Origin: Microglena sp. YARC
Lineage: Eukaryota > Chlorophyta > Chlorophyceae > Chlamydomonadales > Chlamydomonadaceae
Direction of reading: 5' to 3'
Length of the DNA: 64,000 nt
NCBI GenBank assembly: GCA_022414725.1
Contig: CM039463.1
Coordinates: 37,904,816 to 37,968,815, forward strand
Shown: positions 33,300 to 44,690 of the stretch, one piece after another
Layout of the letters: each line of letters opens with the position of its first letter
How positions within the stretch are numbered: the stretch's first letter is position 1
The notes under the pieces: model-generated
What the model was told of the DNA's origin: nothing
Database searches by the model: none
Seen by the model: only the letters and a program-made list of their open reading frames with translations
Translations under genes and position numbers: made by a program

Positions 33300-33640
33300 A
33301 TATGGGCTAGCATGTTGGCTACTATCTATCAACAGCATTTAACAGCATATTCAGTGTGCCATGTACGTTTTTAATAAATAAATAAATAGTGTGCCTTATT
33401 CTGAGGCGTGAGCTTGAGGGGGGAAGTCCATTGGCTTTGAACTGGGGCCAACCACCGTGTACATTTTATGCTCTTAGACAAGGTATTACCAACACAGAAC
33501 CTCAGGGAATCACTCTGCTTTTGAAAGGCTCACTCTGCCCTGCGCACCGTGTTTGTCCTGCCTATTATAATGTGTAATTCAGGCTCGTGAGACTGTTGTC
33601 TCCGTCTACTCTTCACAGCATGGCCAATATTTCTCACAGC
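33300..33640. other. Spacer with no recognisable gene
   Basis: Short AAATAAATAAATA run at 33373-33386. A 62-aa frame (33389-33577) has no recognisable motif. Confidence 0.4.
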
Positions 33641-33649
33641 AAGGCCCAG

Positions 33650-35075
33650 TGGTGGTCAGCTACCACTGATTATTTTTGGAGCTACACAGGAAAGCTTCCA
33701 GCCAGCCTCAATTAGCCAGCAACTAGGTCCAGCACAACGTTTGGGGCTACACAGGAAGAAGCTTCCAGCCAAGCTTCATTAGCCAGCAACTAGGTCCAGC
33801 ACAACATTTTGGGGCTAACAGCATGACAGCTTTTTGGTGGCCAGCCAGCCCCAGTAACCAGCAACTGGGTACAGCACAATGTTTTGGGGGCTACGCATGA
33901 CAGCTTCCAGCCAGCCCCATTAGCCAGCAACTGGTACAGCACAACGTTTTGGGGGCTACGCATGACAGCTTCCAGCCAGCCCCATTACGCCAGCAACTGG
34001 GTACAGCACAACGTTTTTGGGGATACACATGACAGCTTCAGCCAGCCCCATTAGCCAGTTTACTGGGTCCAGCACAACGCTTTTGGGGCTACGCATGACA
34101 GCTTCCAGCCAGCCCCATTAGCCAGCAACTGGGTCTTTTTTGCAGCCCCAGCATTAGCCAGCACTGGGTACCAGCACCAACGTTTGGGGGCTACGCATGA
34201 CAGCTTCCAGCCAGCCCCCATTAGCCAGCAACTGGGCTAGCAGCACAACGTTTTTGGGGCTACGCATGACAGCTTCCAGCCAGCCCCATTAGCCAGCAAC
34301 TGGGTACAGCACAACGTTTTTGGGGGCTACGCCATGACAGCTTTCCAGCCAGCCCCATTAGCGCAGCAACTGGGTCCAGCACAATGTTTTGGGGGCTACG
34401 CATGACAGCTTCCAGCCAGCCCCATTAGCCAGCAACTGGGTCCAGCACAAATGTTTTGGGGGCGCCTACGCATGACAGCTTTCCCAGCCAGCCTCATTAG
34501 CCAGCAACTGGGTCCAGCCACAATGTTTTGGGGGCTACGCATGACAGCTTCCAGCCAGCCCCATTAGCCAGCAACTGGGTCCCAGCACAATGTTTTGGGG
34601 GCTACGCATGACAGCTTCCAGCCAGCCCCATTAGCCAGCAACTGGTCTAGCACAATGTTTTGGGGGCTACGCATGACAGCTTCCAGCCAGCCCCATTAGC
34701 CAGCAACTGGGTCCAGCACAATGTTTTTTGGGGGGCTACTCATGACAGCTGCCAGCCCCCGCCCCAGTAACCAGCAACTGGGTACAGCAAAACTTTGGGG
34801 GGGCTACGCGTGACCAGGGATTTTCCTCGCTATATATAGCGATCGCTACTTTTGACCCCGTTTTTTTCCCAAATTGCCGCTGTAAAGAACCCAAATCTAT
34901 GACCCTCAATGGCCCTAAAACTGAATTTAAACGCAATTACAACGCTGTCCCGAGAGGAGGCCTAAAACTGTTACAGCTAGAAAAAACTTTTCAGTTTTTT
35001 GAAAACAAAACTGCGCATTACAGCTTCCAGCCAGCCCCATTAGCTACGCGACTGGGTCCCAGCACAACTTGAAGT
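33650..35075 (+). repeat. Minisatellite, ~66-bp unit derived from a MITE arm, ~18 copies
   Basis: The unit reads GGGGCTACGCATGACAGCTT, CCAGCCAGCCCCATTAGCCA, GCAACTGGGTCCAGCACAA, CGTTTT. The same order of words appears once in the left arm of the family-3b MITE at 24815-24870, so the array looks like an amplified MITE end. The hAT-like element at 34815-35013 sits inside its last copies. Confidence 0.85.
34815..35013. mobile_element. hAT-like MITE, family 4, copy 3 (199 bp), inserted in a minisatellite
   Basis: Starts CAGGGATTTTCCTCGC with the palindrome TATATATAGCGATCGCTA nearby, ends AAAACAAAACTG. Flanks CGCGTGAC (34807-34814) and CGCATTAC (35014-35021) are diverged copies of the array's CGCATGAC, i.e. 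an 8-bp target-site duplication inside one repeat unit. Confidence 0.75.
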
Positions 35076-35229
35076 TGCTGCCTTGGAACCATAGCTTTTC
35101 TTTTTCAGCTACAAGCAGCACCTTCTAGGCAGCCCCCTCCCCTGACTAGCCAGTTTGCTTCATTTTTCATTCATCGGAAGATATGGCAACCGTAGTGCAT
35201 CTTGAAAGCCACGGACAGAAGAATCAGCT

Positions 35230-36010
35230 ATCCAGAACTGCTGAAAATTTTGGAGTTAGCCCAGTGCGCTGCTCAGAAAGCTGCCTAGAAGCTGCTGCTG
35301 GTAGTGGAAATGAAAAGCTATGATTTAGTTGCAACCTTGATTCCTGATTTGACTCGGTAGCAAGACAAGGGCTGTCTAGAAGCTGCTGCTGGTAGCTGAA
35401 AAGAAAGCTATGATTAGTGCAACCTTGATTCCTGGTTTGACTAGGTAGCAAGCCAAGGGAGCTGCCTAGAAGCTGCTGCTGGTAGCTGAAAAGAAAAGCT
35501 ATGATTAGTTGCAACCTTGATTCCTGGTTTGACTAGGTAGCAAGCCAAGGGGAGCTGCCTAGAAGCTGCTGCTGGTAGCTGAAAAGAAAAGCTTATGATT
35601 AGTTGCAACCTTGATTCCTGGTTTGACTAGGTAGCAAGCCAAGGGAGCTGCCTAGAAGCTGCTGCTGGTAGCCTGAAAAGAAAAGCTAATGATTAGTTTG
35701 CAAACCTTGATTCCTGGTTTGACTAGGTAGCAAGCCAAGGGAACTGCCTAGAAGCTTGCTGCGAGCTGAAAAAAAACAATACAAACCAAAACCAAGAAAA
35801 GCTATGATTAGTTGCAACCTTGATTCCTGGCTTTGACTAGGTAGCGAAGACAAGGGACCTCCGCTGCCCCTAGAAGCTGCTGCTGGTAGCTGAAAGAAAG
35901 GCAGCTATGATTAGTTGCAACCTTGATTCCTGGTTTGACTAGGTAGCAAGACAAGGAAGCTGCTAGAAGCTGCTGCTGGTAGCCCTGAAAAAGAAAAGCT
36001 ATGATTGGGA
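35230..36010 (-). repeat. Minisatellite, ~93-bp unit containing the family-3 MITE end, ~8 copies
   Basis: The unit reads GGAGCTGCCTAGAAGCTGCT, GCTGGTAGCTGAAAAGAAAA, GCTATGATTAGTTGCAACCT, TGATTCCTGGTTTGACTAGG, TAGCAAGCCAAGG. The first two words are exactly the right arm of family-3 elements. Minus-strand ORFs with FSYQQQLL repeats are artefacts of this unit. Confidence 0.85.
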
Positions 36011-36065
36011 ACGCCACTCATGTTAACTTTCAGGCACACTAGCCTAGCTTCAGATTTAAAACAAG

Positions 36066-36262
36066 TAATGTTTCGTTTTTTTTACTACTTGTGGCAGCTT
36101 CCCACCAGCCCAATAGCCAGCCAGTGGGCCAAAACCAATGCCTGCAGCTGCATTGAATGCTTGTCATAACAGCTTTCCAGACCCACTAGCTAACTTCAAT
36201 ATGGCTCAAGGCTGAGGAAAGGGGGGTCTGCCTTGAAGCTCCTACGTGTAAGCCCCAATGAG
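36066..36262. mobile_element. Foldback MITE, family 3 subfamily b, second copy
   Basis: TTTACTACTTGTGGCAGCTT at the left, TGCCTTGAAGCTCCTACGTG at the right. The central AGCTGCATTGAATGCTTG matches the copy at 24804-24996. Confidence 0.55.
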
Positions 36263-36689
36263 AATCAGCGCTCAAAAACAACATGAAAGCTAGAACTCTG
36301 TGGTAATGGTGGTCCGCGCAAAGGAAAGCTAGAAATCGCGACTGTTGGTCCACCCGCATAATTGGCTAGCATCTGTGAACTACACCGTAACAGCTCATTT
36401 CAAATTCACCATTATTTTCTTGTCTGAGCAACGCCGCAGCAGCCTTTTAGGCAGCTCCTCAACCCCATACATGGAATAAACTATGACCCGCTGGCTTATG
36501 TGCTCTTTAAGCTTGCATGACAAGCACTCAAATGCAGCTAACCGGTTTGAAAGCTTTAGGCTTGCCCCAGTGGCTGGCTGATGTAGCCCTGGTTGGAAGC
36601 TGCTAAGATTGGCCTCAAAAAGAAACAGAGGCATTCACCTTGAATATACACCCCCCCTCCTTTCATGCCCTCTTCAGACTGATGCGCGC

Positions 36690-36815
36690 CCTAGCGCCAT
36701 GGAAGTTATGGAAGTTATGGCATGGTAGTCCATGCACATAGCAGTTATGGCTGTGATGCCTATGGCAGGTACGGCAGTTATTGCCATGGCAATTATGGCA
36801 TCTATGGCAATTGTA
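36690..36815. repeat. TATGGCA / AGTTATGG short repeat
   Basis: GGAAGTTATGGAAGTTATGG, then many variants of GGCAGTTATGGC. Minus-strand His/Cys/Asn-rich translation (HRCHNCHGNN) mimics a zinc-binding protein but is repeat-derived. Confidence 0.6.
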
Positions 36816-37109
36816 GGCATTATTAAAGAAACAACACAACTGGAGGGGTGGCATCACAACCAACGATGACAGACCAAACACAAGGAAAATTCATCAGGTT
36901 CAACCCCGAAGTTCAGTTGTACATCTGTTGCACAGATTTTGCACTGTTGTTACAGACGTACGACACAATGTGATTGGAAAAAGTGTGCCCCATTACATTG
37001 GAAAGCCTAGGAGCAAATATGGATGTAAAAAATATTTCAAGGGCTAGCCTCTTCTGCAGTGGTAAAGGTGGGTGTGAGTAGACTTTAATTTCAAACCAGG
37101 TCAGCTTAC

Positions 37110-37329
37110 CCCGGCATCAATTGCAGGGCCCAGTGGGATGTCTCCGAACTGCTCCCCTACAAAAATGCGCTCCATAGATTCCACGATCACCAGATTCGCA
37201 AACTGGTCGAAGGGAGCGAAGAGTGCCGATGATCTTGCGCCCATCGCGCAGGACAATCATCAGCTTCTGGTTTCTATCTCCTCAGCTAAAGCGGACCCCG
37301 GCACGAAAATTTCCTCTTGCTTGCTCCAT
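37110..37329 (-). pseudogene. LSM1: LSM1-like exon (Sm-fold protein), frameshifted
   Basis: From an ATG at 37329 the minus strand encodes, across three frames, the Sm1 and part of the Sm2 region of LSM1: LAEEI, then KLMIVLRDGRKIIGTLRS, then DQFANLVIVESMERIFVGEQ and FGDIPLGPAIDAG. It ends at a donor-like GCCGGG|GTAAGC at 37110/37109. LSM1 is the cytoplasmic subunit of the LSM1-7 ring that binds 3' ends of deadenylated mRNA and promotes decapping. The words VLRDGR, IGTLRS and DQFANLV are the family hallmark. Single-base indels after RAGV, after EEIE and after LRS break the frame. The following exon (the GEN-V-LLGEID part) was not found downstream. Either a pseudogene fragment or a real first exon with assembly indels. 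Confidence 0.7.
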
Positions 37330-37975
37330 CACGAATTAAAAGAAGTCGCCACGGGTAGATGAGGAGAAAGACAGGCGCTAAGGAAAAATAGTAGACTGTC
37401 TAAGGTAAAGTGACAGGGCGGAGTCAGACAACGTGCGTGTTGAGTGCCTAGCGGAGAGCATGCACTTAACTAGGGCGAAATTGCGGGCTTCGGCGGCAGT
37501 CATAAAGCTCGAATGTAGGCAGAAGCTATTCAGACGAGCAAAGCTGCAGGCAAAGGGATTACGAACATGACTGAAGGGGTCTGCGCCCAAACATGGTGTT
37601 CGTGTTCCAGCAGCGGTCCTCAAAAAAGCCAAGGACCCCCTTTTGGGCCCTGCTTTGGGGCAAGTCCGTCTCAGGGTCTGACTCGTTTCCCCGTCTGGTC
37701 TCCCAACCTCCATTTTGAGATAACCGATTACGTCATCGTGATGCACCAGGCAGCCAGCCAGCTGCCCGCCACACCTTTCAACCCTGCATCATTTTTGGTC
37801 GAGTTAACTAGCGCTGAATGCCCCCGACCACGCCACCATATCACGCGTTCCGCTGGCCATCAGGGTCAGTGAAGAAAGGTGGGCAAGTAATGATTATGTC
37901 GGCAAAAGCAACAATGCTATGGATTGATAAACCACGCAAAAAAGAGAGAGCACCTCGATGACCCGACGATTACTA

Positions 37976-38197
37976 TGTTATTTGACTGATTTATATATCA
38001 GTCTCTGAGTCGGCATAATTGCACACCGGTACCTTTTCCCTCCTGGTACCGCCCGTTGCCTGCCGCTAGGCCACAGTCTAGCTGTGGCCTGCACGTGACT
38101 GCAGTACCCCTGCAGTACACATCTCTATTCTATATGATTGCGCCTGTTGCGCCTTAATAGTATCTTCTCCTCTATCGAACCTATAGCCGTTGTAACA
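37976..38197 (+). mobile_element. LTR candidate (~220 bp) with four consecutive hairpins
   Basis: The segment starts TGTTA and can end TAACA, the usual termini of Ty1/copia LTRs, and lies about 0.9 kb upstream of copia gag-like sequence. Within it are inverted repeats GACTGAT..ATCAGTC, GGTACC..GGTACC, AGGCCACAG..CTGTGGCCT and ACTGCAG..CTGCAGT. No second LTR copy is visible before the gap at 42093, and no clear tRNA primer-binding site was seen. Confidence 0.4.
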
Positions 38198-38463
38198 ATC
38201 TTACATTCACAGGCTTAATTGGCTGCGCCATTACGCTTTAGACGCCGTAACGAAGAACAGCCGCTGATTTCCGCTACGTTCGGATTCACCCAGTTCCCCT
38301 CCTGACTTGTCGAAGCCCGAGTTTTAACTCCTAAGCACCCACTGGACTCCCTGTGCGGATCCTACTTCACGCTGCCTCGCCCCTGCCGCCTCACTACAAG
38401 AAATCCTTGGATCTGCCACTGCGTCCCTACGACTGGAGCAAGCAAGAGCGACCACAAGTCACA

Positions 38464-41035
38464 CGAAATCTATGAAGTGAGTATAGGACCGACGCCCCTC
38501 ACCGAGACCCACAACAGTGCTGTATTGATCTCAGACGATCAATTTGTCTCTACCGCCTCCAGCTTAACAGAAGCTTCAGTCGTCGAACATTGCCGCTCGG
38601 CAACGTTCACCCCTCCGGTAATCCGCTGGATCCCTTTGGATCGCCGCATTTCCCACCACACACTCCCTCCCCTCTTCCCCTGCCCCGCCCTCGTAACTCT
38701 CCTCTTACCCCAACACTCCGACCATACAACGCCAAGACTCTATACAGAAGACCTCACAATGCAACCTCCCAGAATATTCCACACCACGCCATTCACACAA
38801 CCTCTACACCTGGCCGCAGCGCCAGCGCCAGAACTATCCTCCATTGCCGCCCTCAAATCAGATAGGGACGCTACCATTGCCGTTGCTTTCTTCGACTGCC
38901 AACAAGCGATCGTCGTTGGCGAGCCTAATGACTCTTTGATGGTTACCCTGCTGATGATATTAGTTACCCTCCTGTTGCGGCTGCTGACCCAGCTGTTCCG
39001 GGCTGCCCCTAGGCATTGGTGTCCCCCCCAACAGGATCTTTGACTGGAAAAGAACAACAAAGCCTTCAAGATCATCATAGACCATGTTATCAGATGGGAT
39101 CCAGCAGGCCATCCATGCCCAAACAGATATGGCCACTAGAGCTTTCAGGTTTCTAGATGCCCTGTACTCTGAGGATGCTCGCAGCAGGCTAGAGCATACC
39201 ACCTTGGCTGCCCATCATGGGATTACGTTCTGACACCTACTGAATCCCTGCAGACATACCTCTCCAGGGCAGCTGACCTGTACTCCCAGATTCCCAAGAT
39301 AGCAAATCTCCACATCGATTGTCTCCATTCAGCAACTACCTGAACCTCATTGTCAAGGGACTGAACTCCCGCTCTGAATATGATGGCTACATCATATTCA
39401 ACCCCCCTACTGTTCTCACCACCCGGCTTCTCTCGTACGCTCCAAAGTGCCCTCTCTTCAACTGGTGCTTAGAAGCAAGTAGACCTGCTCCCATCATCCA
39501 AAGAACAAGAGCTGGCAGCTGCAGCCTACAGGAACAGGAGGCCCTTCAACAGCAAGCACCTCCCATTCAGAGACAGGCAAAGCACCATTCGACCACAAGA
39601 ACGATGACCTGCCTGTGGCGGGAATACGCCACAACTCCAGAGAGTGCATCAGTAGATGGACACTATCTGGCTTTCAGGCCAGCAGACTCAGATGAAGCTC
39701 TGACCGTGGCTCCAAGTCACCTCCTAGAGATAGGCTCAATGACAAGGATCATGACGACAAGAAGCGACCCAAGAAGACCAGTCCAGCCAGGAGACGTCAA
39801 AGGACCGGTACCCAAGCAAGGGACGCCACTGCACATGTTGCTGGATGGGTGATCAGTCCACCTCCAACTCTGACAGTGAGGTTGTGAACAACACAACTTC
39901 CTGTCCCTGGCACTGGATGAGCGACAACCCCCAGCCCATGACTTTTGCTTTTGCCTACACCAACCACGAGGCAAGTCTGTTTCTTTTGCCTTGCCACCTG
40001 AACCCCCTGGACTGATACAGCATACGTTCTTTGGACAAATAAGTGCTGATGATGAATGCACTATAGAAGATGGAGAAGTTTTCCAGGCAGCACTGCAGAC
40101 AGAACTGGGATCATAGATACTGCAGCACACTTCATGCCACAAGTAACATCTCCCATCTGATGACATTCAGGACCCCCAACAGCCTATTAGGCTGCAGCTG
40201 GCGATCCCCAAGACTCTCACCTATCCTTTGCAAGCAGATAGGAAAGGCCCAAGATCACACGGGCCATGCAGGCCACTCTGATCATCCTGAACAACGTGTA
40301 CTTCTTGCTGACCTGCAACACTGCCCAACTCATTAGCATCCTCCTCATCCATGCAGCCACTAGCCTGCTGCCCGCAGACTCCAAGTTCACCTGTCCAAGA
40401 CTCAAGCCACACTCCTCCATCCCAAGACGCACTCCTTCTGCGTACCAAACTGCTCCTCTCTCATCATAGCCGCCAAAAGGCATGGGACTCCTACCTTACC
40501 AAACTTCACCAGTCCCTGCCAGTAATCCCCCTCTATACCTGTGTGACTCTACCATTGCCTACATCATTGACCGGTTACCAAGCCGTCCATCAACTCACAC
40601 CTGACTCTGAGACAGGGCCCAGTACCCAGCCCCACTCATGAGACCTCCCCCCCCCGCTAGAGGCTGATCAAGACTGTCACCCCTCCTACTTCTGATCCAT
40701 CTGCACCCCACACTGGCCCTTCTGAGATAGCGGCTCCTCCCCCCCAGTACCCACCCACTCATTGGAGGCAGATCAAGACCTCCAGAACTTCCCCTCTACT
40801 TCTGCTCCATCTGACCCCACACTGACTCTGAGACAGGGGCAGTACCCACCCACTCCATGCGCAGCAGACCAGACCTCCCGGACCATACTGCCCCCCTTAC
40901 CCCTGCCAGTACTATTCCCTCCGTCTGCAGACAATCTGGAAGACTCTGTATTGTACCTCGCCAGTCCAAACATGCCCAGAGACTCACCTCCATCCAGGAG
41001 GTACACCAAGCCCAAGGATGACCCTGTCGACTAAG
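38464..41035 (+). pseudogene. Degenerate Ty1/copia gag-protease-preintegrase region
   Basis: Plus-strand pieces in shifting frames follow copia order. A gag helical segment (ATRAFRFLDALYSEDARSRL, then LQTYLSRAADLYSQIPK and NYLNLIVKGLNSRSEYDGY) spans about 39110-39390. A broken zinc knuckle (second half HNSRECIS, of type Hx4C) is near 39620-39650. A basic stretch follows. A protease-like box GIIDTAAHFMPQVTSP lies near 40109-40156 with D-T-A in place of D-S/T-G. A GAG-pre-integrase-like ILNNVYFLLTCNTAQLISIL is near 40282-40341. Stops and indels occur throughout. The 188-aa frame at 38477-39043 precedes gag and is Pro/Thr-rich without motifs. Confidence 0.55.
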
Positions 41036-42092
41036 GAGATAGATGACCCTCCTTGAAAGCCACTCCAGACCTCAACACACAGTGGAACCAACCTGGGCCC
41101 TGCAACCAAGCCAGAGCCTGAATGGAACCTCCTCCCCTAGTTGACGCAGCCATCAGGGACAACTATGAGGACCTAATTGCTGTCCCTAATAGATGGAGAT
41201 GACACACTCAAGCCATTGATCTCGCCCACAGCACGATACTACATGAGGACAAAACACACACATGGATTACCTTGGTCAACAGGTCCCAGACATTGGACTA
41301 CATTGGAGAAGTTAAGCCAGACATTGGTCAACAGAATCCGAGCGTTTCTCGCGCGAACAACGGTCATCCCGGTTAAGTCGTCAGCCCGTTTTGGATGCAC
41401 ACCTACACCACGCCTGGAGACAGGCAGGCTCGGCTTCGACAGCTGTCTCAAGCATCAAGGCCCCCACGCTCCCACTGTCCACAGCTCTCACGCATTCACA
41501 GCAAGTGTCCACCCTGCTGGCCTTCTGAAACAGAAACCCACTTCCCACTGACAGCGTCAAGTGCACCAAGCATCTCCATGCCCTGCTCGCCCTTCCATTC
41601 AACGCACAACGTCACGATCTCCGCAAATGCGTGCAAGCCCTACACCACTGTTCTCTCACCACATAGCCCAGAACCCACTTTACAGTGGCCCGCCATTGTC
41701 TCAAGCTGCACGGCTCACATGCACGCATGCATCACCACCTCTCATCTCAGACCTAAGACTGATCACTGCGGACCCCAGGACGCTGCCTGGCATACCCTCG
41801 CCGCCCAGTCCTCACCCTGTCGTCCAACCACCCCTCAGCATGGACTGGGGCCCCCATGGACCTTCACCTTTATTAAAATCCTTAACCCCCCAGCCCTAGC
41901 CTCACCCAGTCATCCTTGGACCCTTCCCTTGACACAAGTCTGCCAAAAGCTCTGACCCTTGATGGCTTCCCCAGCAGGCCAGACCCTCTTAATTCCAGTC
42001 TGCCGCTTTCACTCTTTTGGATCGGATTTTGAACACTCTAGGATTCTTTAAAGATTACTGCCTTCTCGTCACCTGACCCCCACCTCGATAAT
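41036..42092 (+). other. Downstream of the copia-like region; no gene recognised
   Basis: Pro/His/Ser-rich frames overlap on the plus strand (41177-41551, 41395-41955) without a recognisable domain. This could be decayed pol sequence or unrelated DNA. It runs into the assembly gap. Confidence 0.35.
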
Positions 42093-43092
42093 NNNNNNNN
42101 NNNNNNNNNNNNNNNNNNNNNNNNNNNNNNNNNNNNNNNNNNNNNNNNNNNNNNNNNNNNNNNNNNNNNNNNNNNNNNNNNNNNNNNNNNNNNNNNNNNN
42201 NNNNNNNNNNNNNNNNNNNNNNNNNNNNNNNNNNNNNNNNNNNNNNNNNNNNNNNNNNNNNNNNNNNNNNNNNNNNNNNNNNNNNNNNNNNNNNNNNNNN
42301 NNNNNNNNNNNNNNNNNNNNNNNNNNNNNNNNNNNNNNNNNNNNNNNNNNNNNNNNNNNNNNNNNNNNNNNNNNNNNNNNNNNNNNNNNNNNNNNNNNNN
42401 NNNNNNNNNNNNNNNNNNNNNNNNNNNNNNNNNNNNNNNNNNNNNNNNNNNNNNNNNNNNNNNNNNNNNNNNNNNNNNNNNNNNNNNNNNNNNNNNNNNN
42501 NNNNNNNNNNNNNNNNNNNNNNNNNNNNNNNNNNNNNNNNNNNNNNNNNNNNNNNNNNNNNNNNNNNNNNNNNNNNNNNNNNNNNNNNNNNNNNNNNNNN
42601 NNNNNNNNNNNNNNNNNNNNNNNNNNNNNNNNNNNNNNNNNNNNNNNNNNNNNNNNNNNNNNNNNNNNNNNNNNNNNNNNNNNNNNNNNNNNNNNNNNNN
42701 NNNNNNNNNNNNNNNNNNNNNNNNNNNNNNNNNNNNNNNNNNNNNNNNNNNNNNNNNNNNNNNNNNNNNNNNNNNNNNNNNNNNNNNNNNNNNNNNNNNN
42801 NNNNNNNNNNNNNNNNNNNNNNNNNNNNNNNNNNNNNNNNNNNNNNNNNNNNNNNNNNNNNNNNNNNNNNNNNNNNNNNNNNNNNNNNNNNNNNNNNNNN
42901 NNNNNNNNNNNNNNNNNNNNNNNNNNNNNNNNNNNNNNNNNNNNNNNNNNNNNNNNNNNNNNNNNNNNNNNNNNNNNNNNNNNNNNNNNNNNNNNNNNNN
43001 NNNNNNNNNNNNNNNNNNNNNNNNNNNNNNNNNNNNNNNNNNNNNNNNNNNNNNNNNNNNNNNNNNNNNNNNNNNNNNNNNNNNNNNNNNNN
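42093..43092. other. Assembly gap of exactly 1000 N
   Basis: A round-number N run, so its true length is probably unknown. Relations between flanks should not be over-interpreted. Confidence 0.99.
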
Positions 43093-43439
43093 CTGTTCCT
43101 GTGGATTGTGATTAGAGTTCCATTATCCCGCGAGGACGATTAAATTTTATCGGAGGTACTGAAGAAAACAAACATGTATGCTGGTTAGCTCCGGATACTA
43201 CTATGGATGCATAGGACCGTAACCGCCGCAATCCAGGAAAGACATAATCAATTACATGAATCACCATTATTTAACCAGCCTAGAAAGCGATGAAATTAAA
43301 TTCATCGCAGGCCAATTCACCTAGCTTATCTGGCCCTCCTTCTAATAGAAACACGCGATATAACCATCTACCGCAAACATTCACCAGCAGGAAGCAACAC
43401 CACGTAAGAACCGGCACCCTCCCTGGACCAATAGAGGAA

Positions 43440-44690
43440 GCAATGAGTGAGTGAAAGGGTGTTTGGGGATGCCAGTCCCTTTCGCGTACGGAGACTGCAT
43501 GCACTGGGTGGCATGCCGTGGCGGGCTCCCCTTCGCGTACGTTAGGGCTTGCATCACTGGGTGGGTGTGGGTGCGGCTCCCCTTCGCTCGGACGGATGTG
43601 CATGCACTGGGTGAATTGTGTGTTTGGGTGCTCCCATACGCGTACGGCAGAATTCACAATAGTGAGATGAAGGGGGTGAGGTGCACGGTGCGGGCTCCCT
43701 TCGCAGACGGGGATTGCGAGCACGGGGTGGTGTGGTGGCTCCCCTTCGCGATTCACGAGGGCTGTGCATGCACTGGGGGGTGTGGTGGCTGGCTCCCCTC
43801 GCGATACGGAGGCTTGCATGCACTGGGGTGAATTGGTGTTGTGGGGCTCCATACGCGTACGGATGAATTTCGAAGCATGCAGGGTGAGATGAATGTGGGA
43901 GTCGATGTGTGGCGGGCTCCCCTCGCGTCACGGATACTCGCATACTGGGTGGTGTGGGTGCGGCTCCCCTATCTCGTACAGGAGGCGAGCATCACTGGGA
44001 AGTGTTGTTGGTTGCGCTCCCTTCGCGTACGGGAGGCTGTGCATGCATGGTAATTGGGTGGTCGTGGCAGGTGGGCTCCCATACGCCGTACGGAAGGAAT
44101 TTCTAAGCAATAGGTGAATAAAGGGGGTGGTGTGGGGTGCGCGCTCCCTCGCGTACGTGAGACTGCGCATGCACTGGGGGGTGGTGCGGTCCCTCGTACA
44201 GAGCTGAGCATCACTGTTCGTTGGGGTGCGGCTCCTTCGCGTACGGGCTGTGCATGCATGGTGATTGGTGGTTTGGGTGGGGGCTCCATACGCGTACGGA
44301 AATTTCGAAGCAATGAGTGAGATGAAGGGGGGGGTGTGTGGGTTGCGGCTCCCATTCTCGTACGGGAGGACTCGCATTCACGGTGGTGGGTGCGGTTCCT
44401 CCCCTGCGCGACGAGCTGGCATGCACTGGTTGTCTGTGTGGTCGGTCCCCTTTGCTATGGGAGGTGTGCATCAACTGGTGAATGTAGGGGTGTTTTGGGG
44501 TGGGCATACCGTTAGTAATGAATTTCAAGCAATGAGGCGAAGTTGAAGGGGAGGGGTGTCTGCTCCCACGCGTACGAGGCTGTGATGCACTGTTGGTGTC
44601 GTATGGCTCCCTCGCTCTAGAATGCATTTGCATGGGTATTTGTGGTTGGGGTGGGGCTCCATTCGCTTTACGGAGGAATACTACAATTTA
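43440..44690 (+). repeat. GCGTACG satellite, higher-order ~215-bp period, block 1
   Basis: Subunits of about 65-75 bases each end in CTCCC(C)TTCGCGTACGG. Most carry the palindrome GTGCATGCAC, TGGG and GGTGTGGG. Every third subunit instead has AATTTCGAAGCAATGAGTGA, GATGAAGGGGG. Those landmarks fall near 43440, 43660, 43875, 44107, 44320 and 44530, giving a three-subunit higher-order period of about 210-230 bases. Frames on both strands are artefacts. Confidence 0.85.

Noticed and set aside
36663..36881. His/Cys-rich metal-binding protein on the minus strand
   Set aside because: Derived from TATGGCAGTTATGG repeats; no conserved spacing of ligands.
37567..37872. Plus-strand ORF upstream of the LSM1-like exon
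   Set aside because: Overlaps the opposite-strand frame of similar length, no motif; probably 5' flank of the LSM1-like exon.
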